Below are positions 23,129 through 31,837 of a stretch of 40,451 nucleotides of DNA, piece by piece. Below the pieces are notes generated by a model. That model was not told the DNA's origin. It did no database searches and saw nothing but the letters and a program-made list of their open reading frames with translations. The position numbers were made by a program, and so were the translations under genes. Position 1 is the first letter of the stretch. Each line of letters begins with the position of its first letter. Source of the stretch: Lachnospiraceae bacterium (GTDB lineage Bacteria; Bacillota_A; Clostridia; Lachnospirales; Lachnospiraceae); contig VSNT01000019.1 in assembly GCA_009774465.1 (NCBI GenBank), forward strand, positions 1 to 40,451. Reading direction: 5' to 3'.

Positions 23129-24358
23129 ATGAATTTGGAAGAATTAAGAGAAAAACTTGCCCTGTTTTTGTCAGACAGGCTATATCAGATTATTATAAGT
23201 AATCCACGTCGAAAAGAAGGTGCATTTAAAATAAAAATACGTCCTGTTATAGTGAAGGACAGGCTTTGCTTTCAGGAAACGTTCTGGAGGGGAACGCAGG
23301 TGTTTCATGAGAATTATGAAAAGGAAGAAGTACTTGCAGAAATATTGAAGAGAATGGAAAAGGATTTTAAGCAGCTGGAAGCGGAGAGTATGGATGGCAG
23401 GCTTAACGCTCTTGTAAGTAAAAAAGGGAAAATTACCATAAAGCATCAGGAAAATAAAGGGGATGCTCCGGTAAAAAAGCCTGATATGTCTCATAACAGG
23501 ACAAAAAAATATCTGTTAAAGGAAGGAATAGTAGTTCCTTTTCTGATTGATTTGGGAGTACAGACAAAGGAAGGGCAGATCATTCGTGCCCGTTATGACA
23601 AATTTAAGCAGATTAACCGATACCTGGAATTTGTTGAGGATATTCTGCCTACACTAAATACCGGAAAGATAATCCGTATTATTGATTTTGGATGCGGCAA
23701 GTCCTATCTGACCTTTGCGCTGTATTATTATCTGCATGAGATTAAGAAGCTGAATGTGCAGATTACCGGTCTTGATTTAAAGGAGGACGTGATTTGTAAA
23801 TGCAATCTCCTGGCGGAAAGCTATCAATATCATGACCTTCATTTTTATAAAGGGGATATCAGCACCTTTGAAGGAATGAAACAGGCAGATATGGTGGTGA
23901 CTTTGCACGCATGTGATACTGCAACGGATTATGCAATTGAAAAAGCAGTCAGATGGAATGCAAAAGTTATTTTTGCAGTGCCCTGCTGTCAGCATGAAGT
24001 GAATAAGCAGATTGAAAACGAAATGCTGGCACCGGTTTTAAAATATGGACTGATTAAGGAGCGGATTTCCGCCCTGATAACTGATGGGGTGCGGGCAGAG
24101 CTTTTAGAGGAATGTGGATATGATACGCAGATTCTGGAATTTATTGACATGGAACATACGCCTAAGAATATACTGATAAGGGCTGTCAAACGTGAAGAGA
24201 TTGGGGAAGAAAAAGAGATATTCCGACCTGCCGAAGCACAGGAGGGTATTTGGCCTTTAAGTGAAATGAAGGAAGAAACGCAGACTGCGCTCATGTGCAA
24301 AGCGCTGCATGTGGAAACCACTTTGCAGAAACTTTTAAATAATAAAAAAATGGGTTAA
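23129..24358 (+). CDS. SAM-dependent methyltransferase (Methyltransf_32-like)
   Basis: A 409-residue protein. The N-terminal 110 residues are a separate charged domain without a clear match. The class I methyltransferase fold follows, with motif I IIDFGCGKSYLTFALYYYL near 187-205, an acidic strand end GLDLKEDV near 219, and VTLHACDTATDYAIEKAV near 256. The motif AVPCCQHEVNKQIENEM near 281 is characteristic of the Methyltransf_32 group; its paired Cys may bind metal or substrate. The target, perhaps RNA or protein, is unknown. GGAG lies just ahead of the ATG. It is separated by only five bases from the next gene, so both are probably one transcript. Confidence 0.85.
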   Translation: MNLEELREKLALFLSDRLYQIIISNPRRKEGAFKIKIRPVIVKDRLCFQETFWRGTQVFHENYEKEEVLAEILKRMEKDFKQLEAESMDGRLNALVSKKGKITIKHQENKGDAPVKKPDMSHNRTKKYLLKEGIVVPFLIDLGVQTKEGQIIRARYDKFKQINRYLEFVEDILPTLNTGKIIRIIDFGCGKSYLTFALYYYLHEIKKLNVQITGLDLKEDVICKCNLLAESYQYHDLHFYKGDISTFEGMKQADMVVTLHACDTATDYAIEKAVRWNAKVIFAVPCCQHEVNKQIENEMLAPVLKYGLIKERISALITDGVRAELLEECGYDTQILEFIDMEHTPKNILIRAVKREEIGEEKEIFRPAEAQEGIWPLSEMKEETQTALMCKALHVETTLQKLLNNKKMG

Positions 24359-24363
24359 GTTGA

Positions 24364-26898
24364 ATGAAAAAAGTGATAATTAAAGGAAGCATAGTTGTAA
24401 TTGTGTTTTTTGCAGCTTTGTTTATTACCAGCGGTATTATGAATAAAGGAAATACTGACATGACTATGGAAATGGGGAAAGCTTCTTTTCCGGTTATGTG
24501 GGTAAATTATGGAGGTTACCGCATTAATGAAATGCATGGATATGAAACTCCAATGGATTTAAGTCAGATGAGGGAAAGCATCACTCCTTTGGCATCAGGG
24601 CGGAAGATATCTCTGGAAATTGATCCATACGGAGAATCGATTGGCCAGATTGCATTTGAGGTCAGAAATCTTGATGGAAGCCGGCTTATTGAAAATACGG
24701 TGCTCGAAGAATTTGAGCAGGAGGAAGACAGGATCAGGGTAAGCTTTGCACCAAAAGATCTGATTGAGAGCGATCAGGAGTATGCCCTGGTAATCTTGCT
24801 TACCCTTGGAAATGGAAAAGAAATCAGATACTATACAAGGATAGTAAGCACGGAAAAATATTTTGCTGCTGACAAACTGGAATATGTAAATGACTTTTCT
24901 AACAAAACCTTTGATAAGGAGGCTGCAAGAGATCTGACCAAGTACCTGGAGTCAAATGAGGAAGGCGATAATACTACCTATGCAAAGGTCAATATTCACA
25001 GCAGCTTTAATCAGATTACCTGGGGAAATCTTGATATAACAAGAGAGACGCGTGCCAATATAACGATTAAAGAGCTTGCCCCCCAGACCGGAAGCTTTAT
25101 TTTGGATTATTATGTATCGACTCCTGATGGGAAGGATAAAACCTATTACAGAGTAAAAGAGTATTTTCGCGTGCGTCATACAGATGAGAGAATGTACCTT
25201 CTTGATTATGAAAGAACTATGGACCAGATTTTCAGCGCAGCAGAAGATGTGTATGCCAACAATAAAATCATGCTGGGCATTATCAGCGAGGATGTACGGC
25301 TCTTTGAAAGCGACGGTGGGAATGTCCTCGCGTTTGCTGTGGGGAACCGTCTTTACAGCTATAATGTTGTTGACAATAAAATAGCGCTTTTGTTTGGTTT
25401 TTATAACGGGGAAAATCAGGATGCAAGAACGCTGTATGATGGAAGCAGGATTACCATATTAAATGTAGACGAAGGAGGCAATGTTACCTTTCTGGTTTAT
25501 GGCTATATGAACCGGGGACGACATGAGGGGCAGGTTGGAATTTCAGTTTATTACTATGACAGCACCGTAAATACCGTGGAGGAGATGGTTTATATTTCCA
25601 CCGATAAATCCCAGTCTATTTTGATTAAAGAGGTGGAGCAGCTTTCCTGCATCAATAGAAATGGTTTACTGTTTTTAAAATGGGAGGATAAAATTTACCA
25701 GGTTAATGTATCTGACAGAACATATGACATTGTAGTGGAAGATCTTGTGGAAGGAAGCTATAAAGTTTCTGACAGCAATAATATGGCTGTATGGCAGCAG
25801 AGCGGAAGTCTGTATCAGGGAAATGAACTGGTTTTGATGAATCTGACTTCGGGCAGAAAGGAAAGCATCAAGGTCGGAATGAATGAGGTGCTTGCTCCTA
25901 TTGGTTTTATGGGTGAAGATTTAATCTATGGAATTGCCAGAAAAAGTGATATTGTAATGGATTCTGTCGGAAAAACTGTTTTTCCCATGTATTGTGTGAA
26001 AATCCAGAATGAAGCGGAAGGCGTACTCATGACTTACCAGCAGGATAATGTTTATGTGGTAGGCGGAGAGGTACAGAGCAACCAGATTATTTTATCCAGA
26101 GTGGAAAAAGATGAGGAAGGGGGCTATACACCGATCAGGGATGATCAGATCATGAATTCGGAAACGGAAATAATTAAGAAAAATACCATTGATGTGGCAG
26201 CTACCGAAAATTATGAAAAATTGACACAAATTGCACTGAAAAGCCCGATAGATACTACAACAATGATGTATCTTACGCCTAAAGAAGTGCTGTTTGAGGG
26301 AGGAAGAAATATTACGCTTGCATCTGATTCCGATATAGGGGAAAGGTATTATGTTTACGGGCAAAAAGGAGTGGAAGCTATTTATACAAACGAAGCCCAC
26401 GCAGTTACTTTGGCGGATAAGATTTCAGGAGTGGTGGTCAATGAAGAGGGGTATTATGTATGGATGAAGGGAAACCGCAGTCTGAGCAATCAGATTATGA
26501 AAATCCAGGGAGAAATGGCCTCAGATGATAAAAGCTCTATGGCTGTGTGCCTGGATCTCATGATGGAATTTGAAGGAGTTGTGAGAAACTCCAAGTATAT
26601 GCTGGAGAGGGGCAGCAGCGCTCTTTCCATATTAAAGGAAAGTCTGACAGAAGTACAGGTACTTGATTTAACAGGATGCTCACTGGATGCTATGCTGTAT
26701 TATGTTAACCAGGATATTCCGGTACTGGTAACCATGAAAGATGGAAATGCGGTGCTGCTTATTGGGTTTAACGAAAAAAATACAGTTGTTATGAATCCTG
26801 AAACAGGAACTGTTTATAAGGTGGGAATGAATGATTCCAAAGAATGGTTTGAGGAAAATGGAAATTCCTTTATCACTTATATTAGAAATAATAAATAG
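24364..26898 (+). CDS. Large membrane-anchored extracytoplasmic protein with C39-peptidase-like tail
   Basis: An 844-residue protein. An N-terminal membrane segment (about 7-25) anchors it outside the cell. Most of the body is beta-rich with many aromatic and acidic residues and short repeats of the form YNVVDNKIALLFGFYNG, compatible with a beta-propeller-like sensor domain (about 270-700). The last 100 residues read LDLTGCSLDAMLYYVNQDIPVLV, AVLLIGFNEKNTVVMNPETG, which has the pattern of the C39-type papain-like fold: a Cys, a hydrophobic PVLV strand, the His position replaced by Asn-Ala (DGNAVLL), and the NP turn. I therefore read it as a degenerate, probably inactive C39-like domain. No function is known. 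It follows the methyltransferase with a five-base gap. Confidence 0.75.
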   Translation: MKKVIIKGSIVVIVFFAALFITSGIMNKGNTDMTMEMGKASFPVMWVNYGGYRINEMHGYETPMDLSQMRESITPLASGRKISLEIDPYGESIGQIAFEVRNLDGSRLIENTVLEEFEQEEDRIRVSFAPKDLIESDQEYALVILLTLGNGKEIRYYTRIVSTEKYFAADKLEYVNDFSNKTFDKEAARDLTKYLESNEEGDNTTYAKVNIHSSFNQITWGNLDITRETRANITIKELAPQTGSFILDYYVSTPDGKDKTYYRVKEYFRVRHTDERMYLLDYERTMDQIFSAAEDVYANNKIMLGIISEDVRLFESDGGNVLAFAVGNRLYSYNVVDNKIALLFGFYNGENQDARTLYDGSRITILNVDEGGNVTFLVYGYMNRGRHEGQVGISVYYYDSTVNTVEEMVYISTDKSQSILIKEVEQLSCINRNGLLFLKWEDKIYQVNVSDRTYDIVVEDLVEGSYKVSDSNNMAVWQQSGSLYQGNELVLMNLTSGRKESIKVGMNEVLAPIGFMGEDLIYGIARKSDIVMDSVGKTVFPMYCVKIQNEAEGVLMTYQQDNVYVVGGEVQSNQIILSRVEKDEEGGYTPIRDDQIMNSETEIIKKNTIDVAATENYEKLTQIALKSPIDTTTMMYLTPKEVLFEGGRNITLASDSDIGERYYVYGQKGVEAIYTNEAHAVTLADKISGVVVNEEGYYVWMKGNRSLSNQIMKIQGEMASDDKSSMAVCLDLMMEFEGVVRNSKYMLERGSSALSILKESLTEVQVLDLTGCSLDAMLYYVNQDIPVLVTMKDGNAVLLIGFNEKNTVVMNPETGTVYKVGMNDSKEWFEENGNSFITYIRNNK

Positions 26899-27057
26899 AA
26901 AAACAGCGTGTTTTGGCGGTTTGCAACCAATAGTTGCCGATACTCAAACCAGAGTTGGTGGCGCAACCAGAGCAGAAAAAATATAATTCACTCATAAATA
27001 TACAGCTTTGAGTCTGACCTGTATGGGAAGGCTCATGCGGGAAAGGCATGGTTATAT

Positions 27058-27906
27058 ATGAATATTGAAATTGCAAATCGACTTGTTAATTTAAGGAAAA
27101 GCAACAATCTGTCTCAGGAGGCTTTAGCGGAAAAGCTGGGAATCAGCAGACAGGCAGTGAGCAAGTGGGAGAGAGCGGAAGCATCACCTGATACCGATAA
27201 TCTGATTTTACTGGCACGTCTTTATAATATTTCACTGGACGAATTGCTAAGGACAGAGGATGAAATACCAAGGCCGGAGGTAGAGGAAACCGAGGCTGAC
27301 AGCACAAAGACGTCTGAAAATGAGAGCGGTTCCGGAGATGAAAATGAGGAATACGTTCGGGTAGGCTTCCAGGGAATTCATGTTAAGAATAAGGATGAAG
27401 AGGTTCATGTGGGATGGGACGGTATCCATGTAGATGACAGAAAAAAAGACGAAAATGTACACATCGATAAGAATGGCGTCTATGTAAACGGAGAGAAATA
27501 TGACAAAACATGGTTTTCTCATCATGCACATTTTCCCATGTTTCTGATAATTCTAATTGCATACTTTATCATTGGATGTATATGGAATGCATGGCATCCC
27601 GGCTGGCTTTTGTTTCTTCTGGTACCGATCTGGTATTCACTCGTGGAAGCCATTGAAAAGAAGAATGCACACTGCTTTGCCTATCCGGTACTGGCAGCAT
27701 TGATTTATCTTATGCTGGGCTTTTTCTGCTTTGCATGGCACCCAGGCTGGGTGATATTTTTGACAGTACCCCTTTATTACTCCATTGTGTCCTATATTCA
27801 TGGTGTGAAAGAACGGAGAGAGGGGCAGGATAGAAAGAACTGGTCTGAAAGCGGGGAGTTCCCTTCGGAAAATTCAGAAAGGCCGGGTGAGTCAGATGAA
27901 AAATAA
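27058..27906 (+). CDS. Xre-family regulator with acidic linker and membrane tail
   Basis: A 282-residue protein. An Xre HTH at about 7-62 (LRKSNNLSQEALAEKLGISR then QAVSKWERAEASPDTDNL) has high similarity to the Cro/cI fold. The linker (about 70-165) is acidic with a repeated GIHV unit (VGFQGIHVKNK, VGWDGIHVDDR, IDKNGVYVNGE). The C-terminal part holds four membrane segments in two copies of one pattern, each with WHPGWLLFL or WHPGWVIFL (about 167-205 and 218-250). It may bind DNA from the membrane and respond to envelope stress. Its last 11 bases overlap the DUF4097 gene, so the two act as one unit; the repressor-antigen pairing is common in Firmicutes. Upstream lie three AACCA motifs that could be its operator. 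Confidence 0.82.
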   Translation: MNIEIANRLVNLRKSNNLSQEALAEKLGISRQAVSKWERAEASPDTDNLILLARLYNISLDELLRTEDEIPRPEVEETEADSTKTSENESGSGDENEEYVRVGFQGIHVKNKDEEVHVGWDGIHVDDRKKDENVHIDKNGVYVNGEKYDKTWFSHHAHFPMFLIILIAYFIIGCIWNAWHPGWLLFLLVPIWYSLVEAIEKKNAHCFAYPVLAALIYLMLGFFCFAWHPGWVIFLTVPLYYSIVSYIHGVKERREGQDRKNWSESGEFPSENSERPGESDEK

Positions 27907-28882
27907 GGCCGGCATCATCATAGCCGCTTTTGCCATGCTTGTAATGATTGGAGTGATTTGTGTTTTAAGTGCAGGGAGAGCGGCAATGGATGGGTATAAT
28001 TATCAGATATTTGGTTTTTCATTTGGTGGGAAGGCAGAGCTTCGCAATACAATTGAGCTTTCAACCTCAGAAGTAAGCAGTCTTAAGCTGGATTATGGCA
28101 GTAAAAATATTATTGTTTATGCTGCCTCTGATGATCAGATTACCATAAAAGAGTTTCTGTATAACGACCGTCCGGAAAATATGGCTTCTGTCACCTATGG
28201 AGAAGATAATCAGGTCACAGTGACGGGGGGAAATGTACGTACGATAGTGTTCTTTGGCTTTGGTATAGGAGGAGAGAGAGTTGAGGTATATATTCCGGAC
28301 AGTGTACTTTCGGAATTATCCATTCAAAGCGGCAGTGGAAATATTACAGGTGAGCATGGAGGCGTTACAAAAGACGGAAGTGTTACGGTTACTGCCGGAA
28401 GTGGAAATATCAGATGGAAGGATATGGATGCAGAAGCAATTTCGCTTCAGGCAGGGAGCGGTAATATTAATCTTACTGATTTAAAAGGCGATATCAGGAT
28501 TCAAACCGGAAGCGGCAACATATCCGGAGATTCCTTAAGTGGGAGTGTGAGTGCAAGTGCAGGAAGCGGCAACATCACGCTGGCGGAATTTGCCGGCGGG
28601 GGAACAATTACTGCTAAAAGCGGCAATGTAAAAGTGGAAACATCTCAGGTGGACAGCGATTTAAGTATGCGGACCGGAAGCGGCAACATTAAGCTGAAAG
28701 TGCCCAAAGATTTACAGTTCCATTTAGAGATTCAGACTGGAAGCGGAAATATAAACACAGACTTTGATGAAGCATTATCCTACAATAAGAAGGGAAATAA
28801 TGCGCAGGGGGATGTGGGAAGTAAACCGGAGATTAGCATTTTGCTGGAAGCTGGAAGCGGAAATGTGAAATTATCAGAATGA
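27896..28882 (+). CDS. DUF4097 beta-strand repeat protein, membrane anchored
   Basis: A 328-residue protein anchored by one N-terminal membrane segment (about 5-24). After a 90-residue N-terminal part comes a ladder of repeats about 20 residues long, each with GSGNI or a variant (AGSGNIRWKDM, AGSGNINLTDL, TGSGNISGDSL, AGSGNITLAEF, KSGNVKVETS, TGSGNIKLKV, TGSGNINTDF, AGSGNVKLSE). These are the rungs of a right-handed beta solenoid, the DUF4097 (putative adhesin) fold. The ATG at 27896 is preceded by GGGTGAG; a GTG nine bases earlier is possible. It is co-translated with the Xre/membrane regulator. A cell-surface sensing or adhesion role is inference. Confidence 0.85.
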   Translation: MKNKAGIIIAAFAMLVMIGVICVLSAGRAAMDGYNYQIFGFSFGGKAELRNTIELSTSEVSSLKLDYGSKNIIVYAASDDQITIKEFLYNDRPENMASVTYGEDNQVTVTGGNVRTIVFFGFGIGGERVEVYIPDSVLSELSIQSGSGNITGEHGGVTKDGSVTVTAGSGNIRWKDMDAEAISLQAGSGNINLTDLKGDIRIQTGSGNISGDSLSGSVSASAGSGNITLAEFAGGGTITAKSGNVKVETSQVDSDLSMRTGSGNIKLKVPKDLQFHLEIQTGSGNINTDFDEALSYNKKGNNAQGDVGSKPEISILLEAGSGNVKLSE

Positions 28883-28895
28883 ACAATATAATTCA

Positions 28896-28915
28896 GGGGC
28901 TGGTATGCCAGCCCC
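28896..28915. terminator. GC-rich hairpin after the DUF4097 gene
   Basis: GGGGCTGG and CCAGCCCC form a perfect 8-bp stem with a TATG loop, 14 bp after the stop codon. No T run follows, so it could be a weak terminator or an RNA stabiliser. A second hairpin, CCCACAGCT/AGCTGCGGG, lies about 15 bp on, near the end of queT. Confidence 0.55.
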
Positions 28916-28984
28916 CTCACAGTGAAATACCCCCACAGCTAAGCTGCGGGACATCATAGCTTGAATGCGTAACAAGCCTGAACT

Positions 28985-29521
28985 TTACGAAGAAGTCCTG
29001 GGAGCAAACAGGCGTCCCCGGTATTTTTCCAAAGCAAACAGCAGGATCATTCCAAGCAGACCGCAGGATATAATTTCACCGACTGTCACAGTGATAAAGG
29101 ATAACCAAAGAGGTCTGATACCATAAGCATACAGTAATACAAAAGGAACGATAACTGCATTTGCGGCAACAGGAGGAATTGGAGCCAGCCATTTGAACCT
29201 GCGAAGCTTATAAGTAAGAACCGCACCCACAAAGGTTGCAAAAGTTCCGAAAACAATATCCGGCAATGCACATCCGGTGAGAATATTGGACAGGAAACAT
29301 CCAATTACAAGCCCTGGGATGGCAGTGGGGGTAAAATAAGGCAAAATCGTGAGTGCCTCTGAAAATCTCACCTGTATGGCATAATTGGCAAGGCCGAATG
29401 CGTTGGCAATAAAGGTGAGAACAACGTAGATGGCAGCAATCATAGCCGCCTGGATTAGAGGTAATACGTAGCCGGAATCCGGCCTGGTATATACCAGAGT
29501 TGGATTTTTTTGAGTTTTCAT
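28985..29521 (-). CDS. queT: QueT family queuosine-precursor transporter (ECF S component)
   Basis: A 178-residue integral membrane protein with about six hydrophobic segments. The arrangement and the segment FANAFGLANYAIQVRFSEALTILPYF (landmarks QVRFSEALTILPYF and PGLVIGCFLSNILTG) are those of the QueT family, substrate-binding S components that take up preQ1 or related precursors of the tRNA nucleoside queuosine with the shared ECF energy-coupling module, which is not in this window. The start at 29521 has AAAGGAG in the leader, and the leader folds as a preQ1 riboswitch, which supports the substrate. It is divergent from the LytTR regulator gene, and their start regions lie about 110 bp apart. 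Confidence 0.9.
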   Translation of the reverse strand: MKTQKNPTLVYTRPDSGYVLPLIQAAMIAAIYVVLTFIANAFGLANYAIQVRFSEALTILPYFTPTAIPGLVIGCFLSNILTGCALPDIVFGTFATFVGAVLTYKLRRFKWLAPIPPVAANAVIVPFVLLYAYGIRPLWLSFITVTVGEIISCGLLGMILLFALEKYRGRLFAPRTSS

Positions 29522-29529
29522 ATTTTTTC

Positions 29530-29575
29530 TCCTTTAGTTTTTTTGGCGAGTGGAAGGTCTCGAACACTCGGTGCA
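29530..29575 (-). promoter_or_regulatory. Probable preQ1-I riboswitch in the queT leader
   Basis: On the minus strand GAGTG and CACTC form the P1 stem around a 12-base loop (TTCGAGACCTTC), then an A-rich tail AAAAAAACTAAAGG follows. The tail AAGG can pair with CCTT in the loop, making the H-type pseudoknot of preQ1-I aptamers. The tail also contains the Shine-Dalgarno site AAAGGAG, so ligand binding should block translation of queT. Confidence 0.75.
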
Positions 29576-29591
29576 TAAAGAGCACCTACTT

Positions 29592-29619
29592 AGTATAGCA
29601 TGGGATAAAGAATTGTCAA
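29592..29619 (-). promoter_or_regulatory. Sigma-A promoter of queT
   Basis: On the minus strand TTGACA (29614-29619) and TATACT (29592-29597) are separated by 16 bp, with ATGC giving an extended -10. The start would lie near 29585, so the preQ1 aptamer is transcribed first. The -35 lies only about 14 bases ahead of the divergent regulator gene. Confidence 0.8.
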
Positions 29620-29632
29620 TAGAGGGAACAAA

Positions 29633-30343
29633 ATGCTGATTGCTGTTTGTGATGACGAAAAATTTTACAGGGAAAAGGTTCAAAAGCTTCTGGAGCACTA
29701 CCTTTTGGCTCATAAAATAAATTATACAATTCAGTTGTTTGCATCAGGAGAAGAATTTTTACAGGAAAGTGAAAATAAGGTAAAATTTGATATTGTATTT
29801 ATGGATATCAATATGAGCAGGCTGGATGGAATAAAGACAGCACTGCAGATGCGTTCCGTTCATTCCCATACTTATATTGTGCTGATTACAGCTTTTATCC
29901 AATATGCCCTGGAGGGCTATAAGGTGGATGCAGTGCGGTATATTATGAAAGATACGCTGGATACGGCATTGGATGAATGCATGAATACCATTTTAAAGAA
30001 AATGCAGTTTTCCCAAATAAGCTTTTCCTTTTTGGAAGGGGAAAAATGGCTGTATACGGACAATATTTTCTATGTGGAAAGTCAAAGACATAAGGCAGTC
30101 TTTTTCTATCTGGATGTGAAAATGGAACAGTATCATATTTACGAGAAGCTGGATGTGATAGCAGAAAGGCTTTCCGGCTATGGTTTTCTTCGCATTCATA
30201 AAAGCTATCTGGTGAATATGAAGCACATTTGCAGGATCAGTAATTATGTGGCATATTTGGATAATGGTGAAGAACTGCCGGTTCCGCGCCTTAAGTATCA
30301 GGCGGTAAAAGAGAAATTTGTAGCTTTTAAAGGAGCAATGTGA
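29633..30343 (+). CDS. LytTR response regulator (AgrA-type)
   Basis: A 236-residue two-component regulator. The receiver domain (about 1-120) has CDDEKFYREK, the phospho-acceptor Asp in FDIVFMDINMSRLDG near residue 56, and the Lys in YIMKDTLD near 105. A LytTR DNA-binding domain follows (about 135-236, with YVESQRHKAVFFYL and FLRIHKSYLVNMKHI). AGAGGG lies upstream. It overlaps the kinase gene by one base (TGATG), so the pair is translated together. Such AgrA/AgrC-like pairs often answer peptide signals. No agrB or agrD gene is visible nearby. Confidence 0.9.
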   Translation: MLIAVCDDEKFYREKVQKLLEHYLLAHKINYTIQLFASGEEFLQESENKVKFDIVFMDINMSRLDGIKTALQMRSVHSHTYIVLITAFIQYALEGYKVDAVRYIMKDTLDTALDECMNTILKKMQFSQISFSFLEGEKWLYTDNIFYVESQRHKAVFFYLDVKMEQYHIYEKLDVIAERLSGYGFLRIHKSYLVNMKHICRISNYVAYLDNGEELPVPRLKYQAVKEKFVAFKGAM

Positions 30344-31641
30344 TGGGGAATCTTGTAAAATGTGTTGTGTTTGCTTTTATAATGGGCGTAAGCTGCAGAT
30401 TGTTCTTTGAAACCTTTGAAAATGGACGTAAATGGCGCTATATATTGATGAAGCAGATTCCTGTATTTATGTGTATGGCTGGATTTATTATCATTTCTTT
30501 TTCAGAGATTCCGCCCTATATTTTTCAGCCTGTACGTTTTATACTGGTAGTTTTTATTACAGGGCAGATTTGCTTTCAGGTTAAGGTATGGAAAAACCTG
30601 ATTTTATCAGTGATGTTCTGCGCTGTTTACTGGATTCTGGCGATGTTGATTGTGTCTATGGTCTATGCATTTCCGGTTTTAGAGAAAATAAAGCTTCATA
30701 ATATTTCAGAATCAGTTACAATTTTTGTTTTCTTTTTTGTTATGGCTTTTTTTCACAGCAGATTTAAGAACATAGGCAGTGGATTGGAAAAGGGAAGAAG
30801 CTGGATGAAACTTTCCCTTTTTCCCATATTTGGAATGGTGGTAATTATGGCTATCAGCATGATGGAGTGGGAGGGGAGTATCGAGGACAGATATGCCAAG
30901 CTGGCAGCAATTTCAGGATTTGCCCTGATTAATTTATGTGTATTCTGGTATGTGGATGATATGATGAAAAAGGAAGCGGAGGTGCAGAGGCTGCGGCTGC
31001 TTCATGCGCATACCCAGGATCAGATGGAATTGTACCGGAATATGCAGAAAAATTATGAGCAGCAAAGGCGGCAGATGCATGATTATAAGAACCAGTTAAA
31101 CTGTATTTCGGGAATGATCAGCAGCGGTCAGATGACAGAAACTTTATCTTATATCACAAAACTGACAGGAAGCCTTAAGAAAAGCGCAGATTACGTAAAT
31201 ACCAATCACGCAGCGGTAAATGTGGTGTTGAATCAGAAATATCAGGAGGCCTGTGAAAAAAATATTGCCATGATGATTTCCGTCAACGATCTGTCCGGGC
31301 TTACAATGAGTGAGGAGGAGATTGTAACCCTGTTGGTAAATCTGCTGGATAATGCAATTGAGGCATGTGAAAAACTGGAGGATGGCAGGACCATACAGTT
31401 TAAGATGATGCTGGAAGATGGTCAACTGATTTTATCCTGCAAAAATCCGGTAAAGGAAAAGGTGGATATAGAGGGAAAGAGGGTTCCAAGCAGTAAAAAA
31501 GACAGATTTAATCATGGAATCGGTCTTATGAATATAGATTCTGTGATTAGAAAAAATGGTGGAACGAGTATTATAAAGTGTGAGGATGGATGGTTTTATT
31601 TTTCAGCAATGGTTCCCCTTAATGAGTTATTGCAGGTATAG
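30343..31641 (+). CDS. GHKL sensor histidine kinase (AgrC-type)
   Basis: A 432-residue membrane kinase. The N-terminal half has six or seven hydrophobic segments (to about residue 210), a coiled linker (EAEVQRLRLLHAHTQDQMELY), then the phospho-acceptor motif RQMHDYKNQLNCISGM near 243 and the GHKL ATPase domain: N box VNLLDNAIEACEKL near 326 and G box HGIGLMNIDSVI near 390. The unusual HDYKN box is the HPK10 type found in AgrC and ComD. It pairs with the LytTR regulator just upstream, which should be its phosphorylation partner. The ligand is unknown. Confidence 0.9.
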   Translation: MGNLVKCVVFAFIMGVSCRLFFETFENGRKWRYILMKQIPVFMCMAGFIIISFSEIPPYIFQPVRFILVVFITGQICFQVKVWKNLILSVMFCAVYWILAMLIVSMVYAFPVLEKIKLHNISESVTIFVFFFVMAFFHSRFKNIGSGLEKGRSWMKLSLFPIFGMVVIMAISMMEWEGSIEDRYAKLAAISGFALINLCVFWYVDDMMKKEAEVQRLRLLHAHTQDQMELYRNMQKNYEQQRRQMHDYKNQLNCISGMISSGQMTETLSYITKLTGSLKKSADYVNTNHAAVNVVLNQKYQEACEKNIAMMISVNDLSGLTMSEEEIVTLLVNLLDNAIEACEKLEDGRTIQFKMMLEDGQLILSCKNPVKEKVDIEGKRVPSSKKDRFNHGIGLMNIDSVIRKNGGTSIIKCEDGWFYFSAMVPLNELLQV

Positions 31642-31665
31642 GTAATTCACTTGTTTGCTTATTTG

Positions 31666-31690
31666 AAAAGGCGCGGCGGCGTCTTTTTTT
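31666..31690 (+). terminator. Terminator after the first LytTR/GHKL pair
   Basis: AAAAGGCGC pairs with GCGTCTTTT (one G-U pair) around a four-base loop and runs into seven T residues. It separates the kinase from the lipoprotein gene. Confidence 0.75.
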
Positions 31691-31837
31691 GCTTTCCAAC
31701 CGTCGATTCGTGGTGGAGTTGTTGTAGCTGCAGGTTTGGCGAAATATAATAAACGTGCTGAGGACGCATGATAAGAACGCTCAGAGAGCATCAATAGTTT
31801 GCTGCAGGAAAAACAGAAATGAAGGGCAGGGAAGGAT

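Noticed and set aside
31680..31771. AgrD-like short peptide between the kinase and lipoprotein genes (IRGGVVVAAGLAKYNKRAEDA)
   Set aside because: The open frame has no start codon or ribosome site and overlaps the terminator. It may be a remnant.
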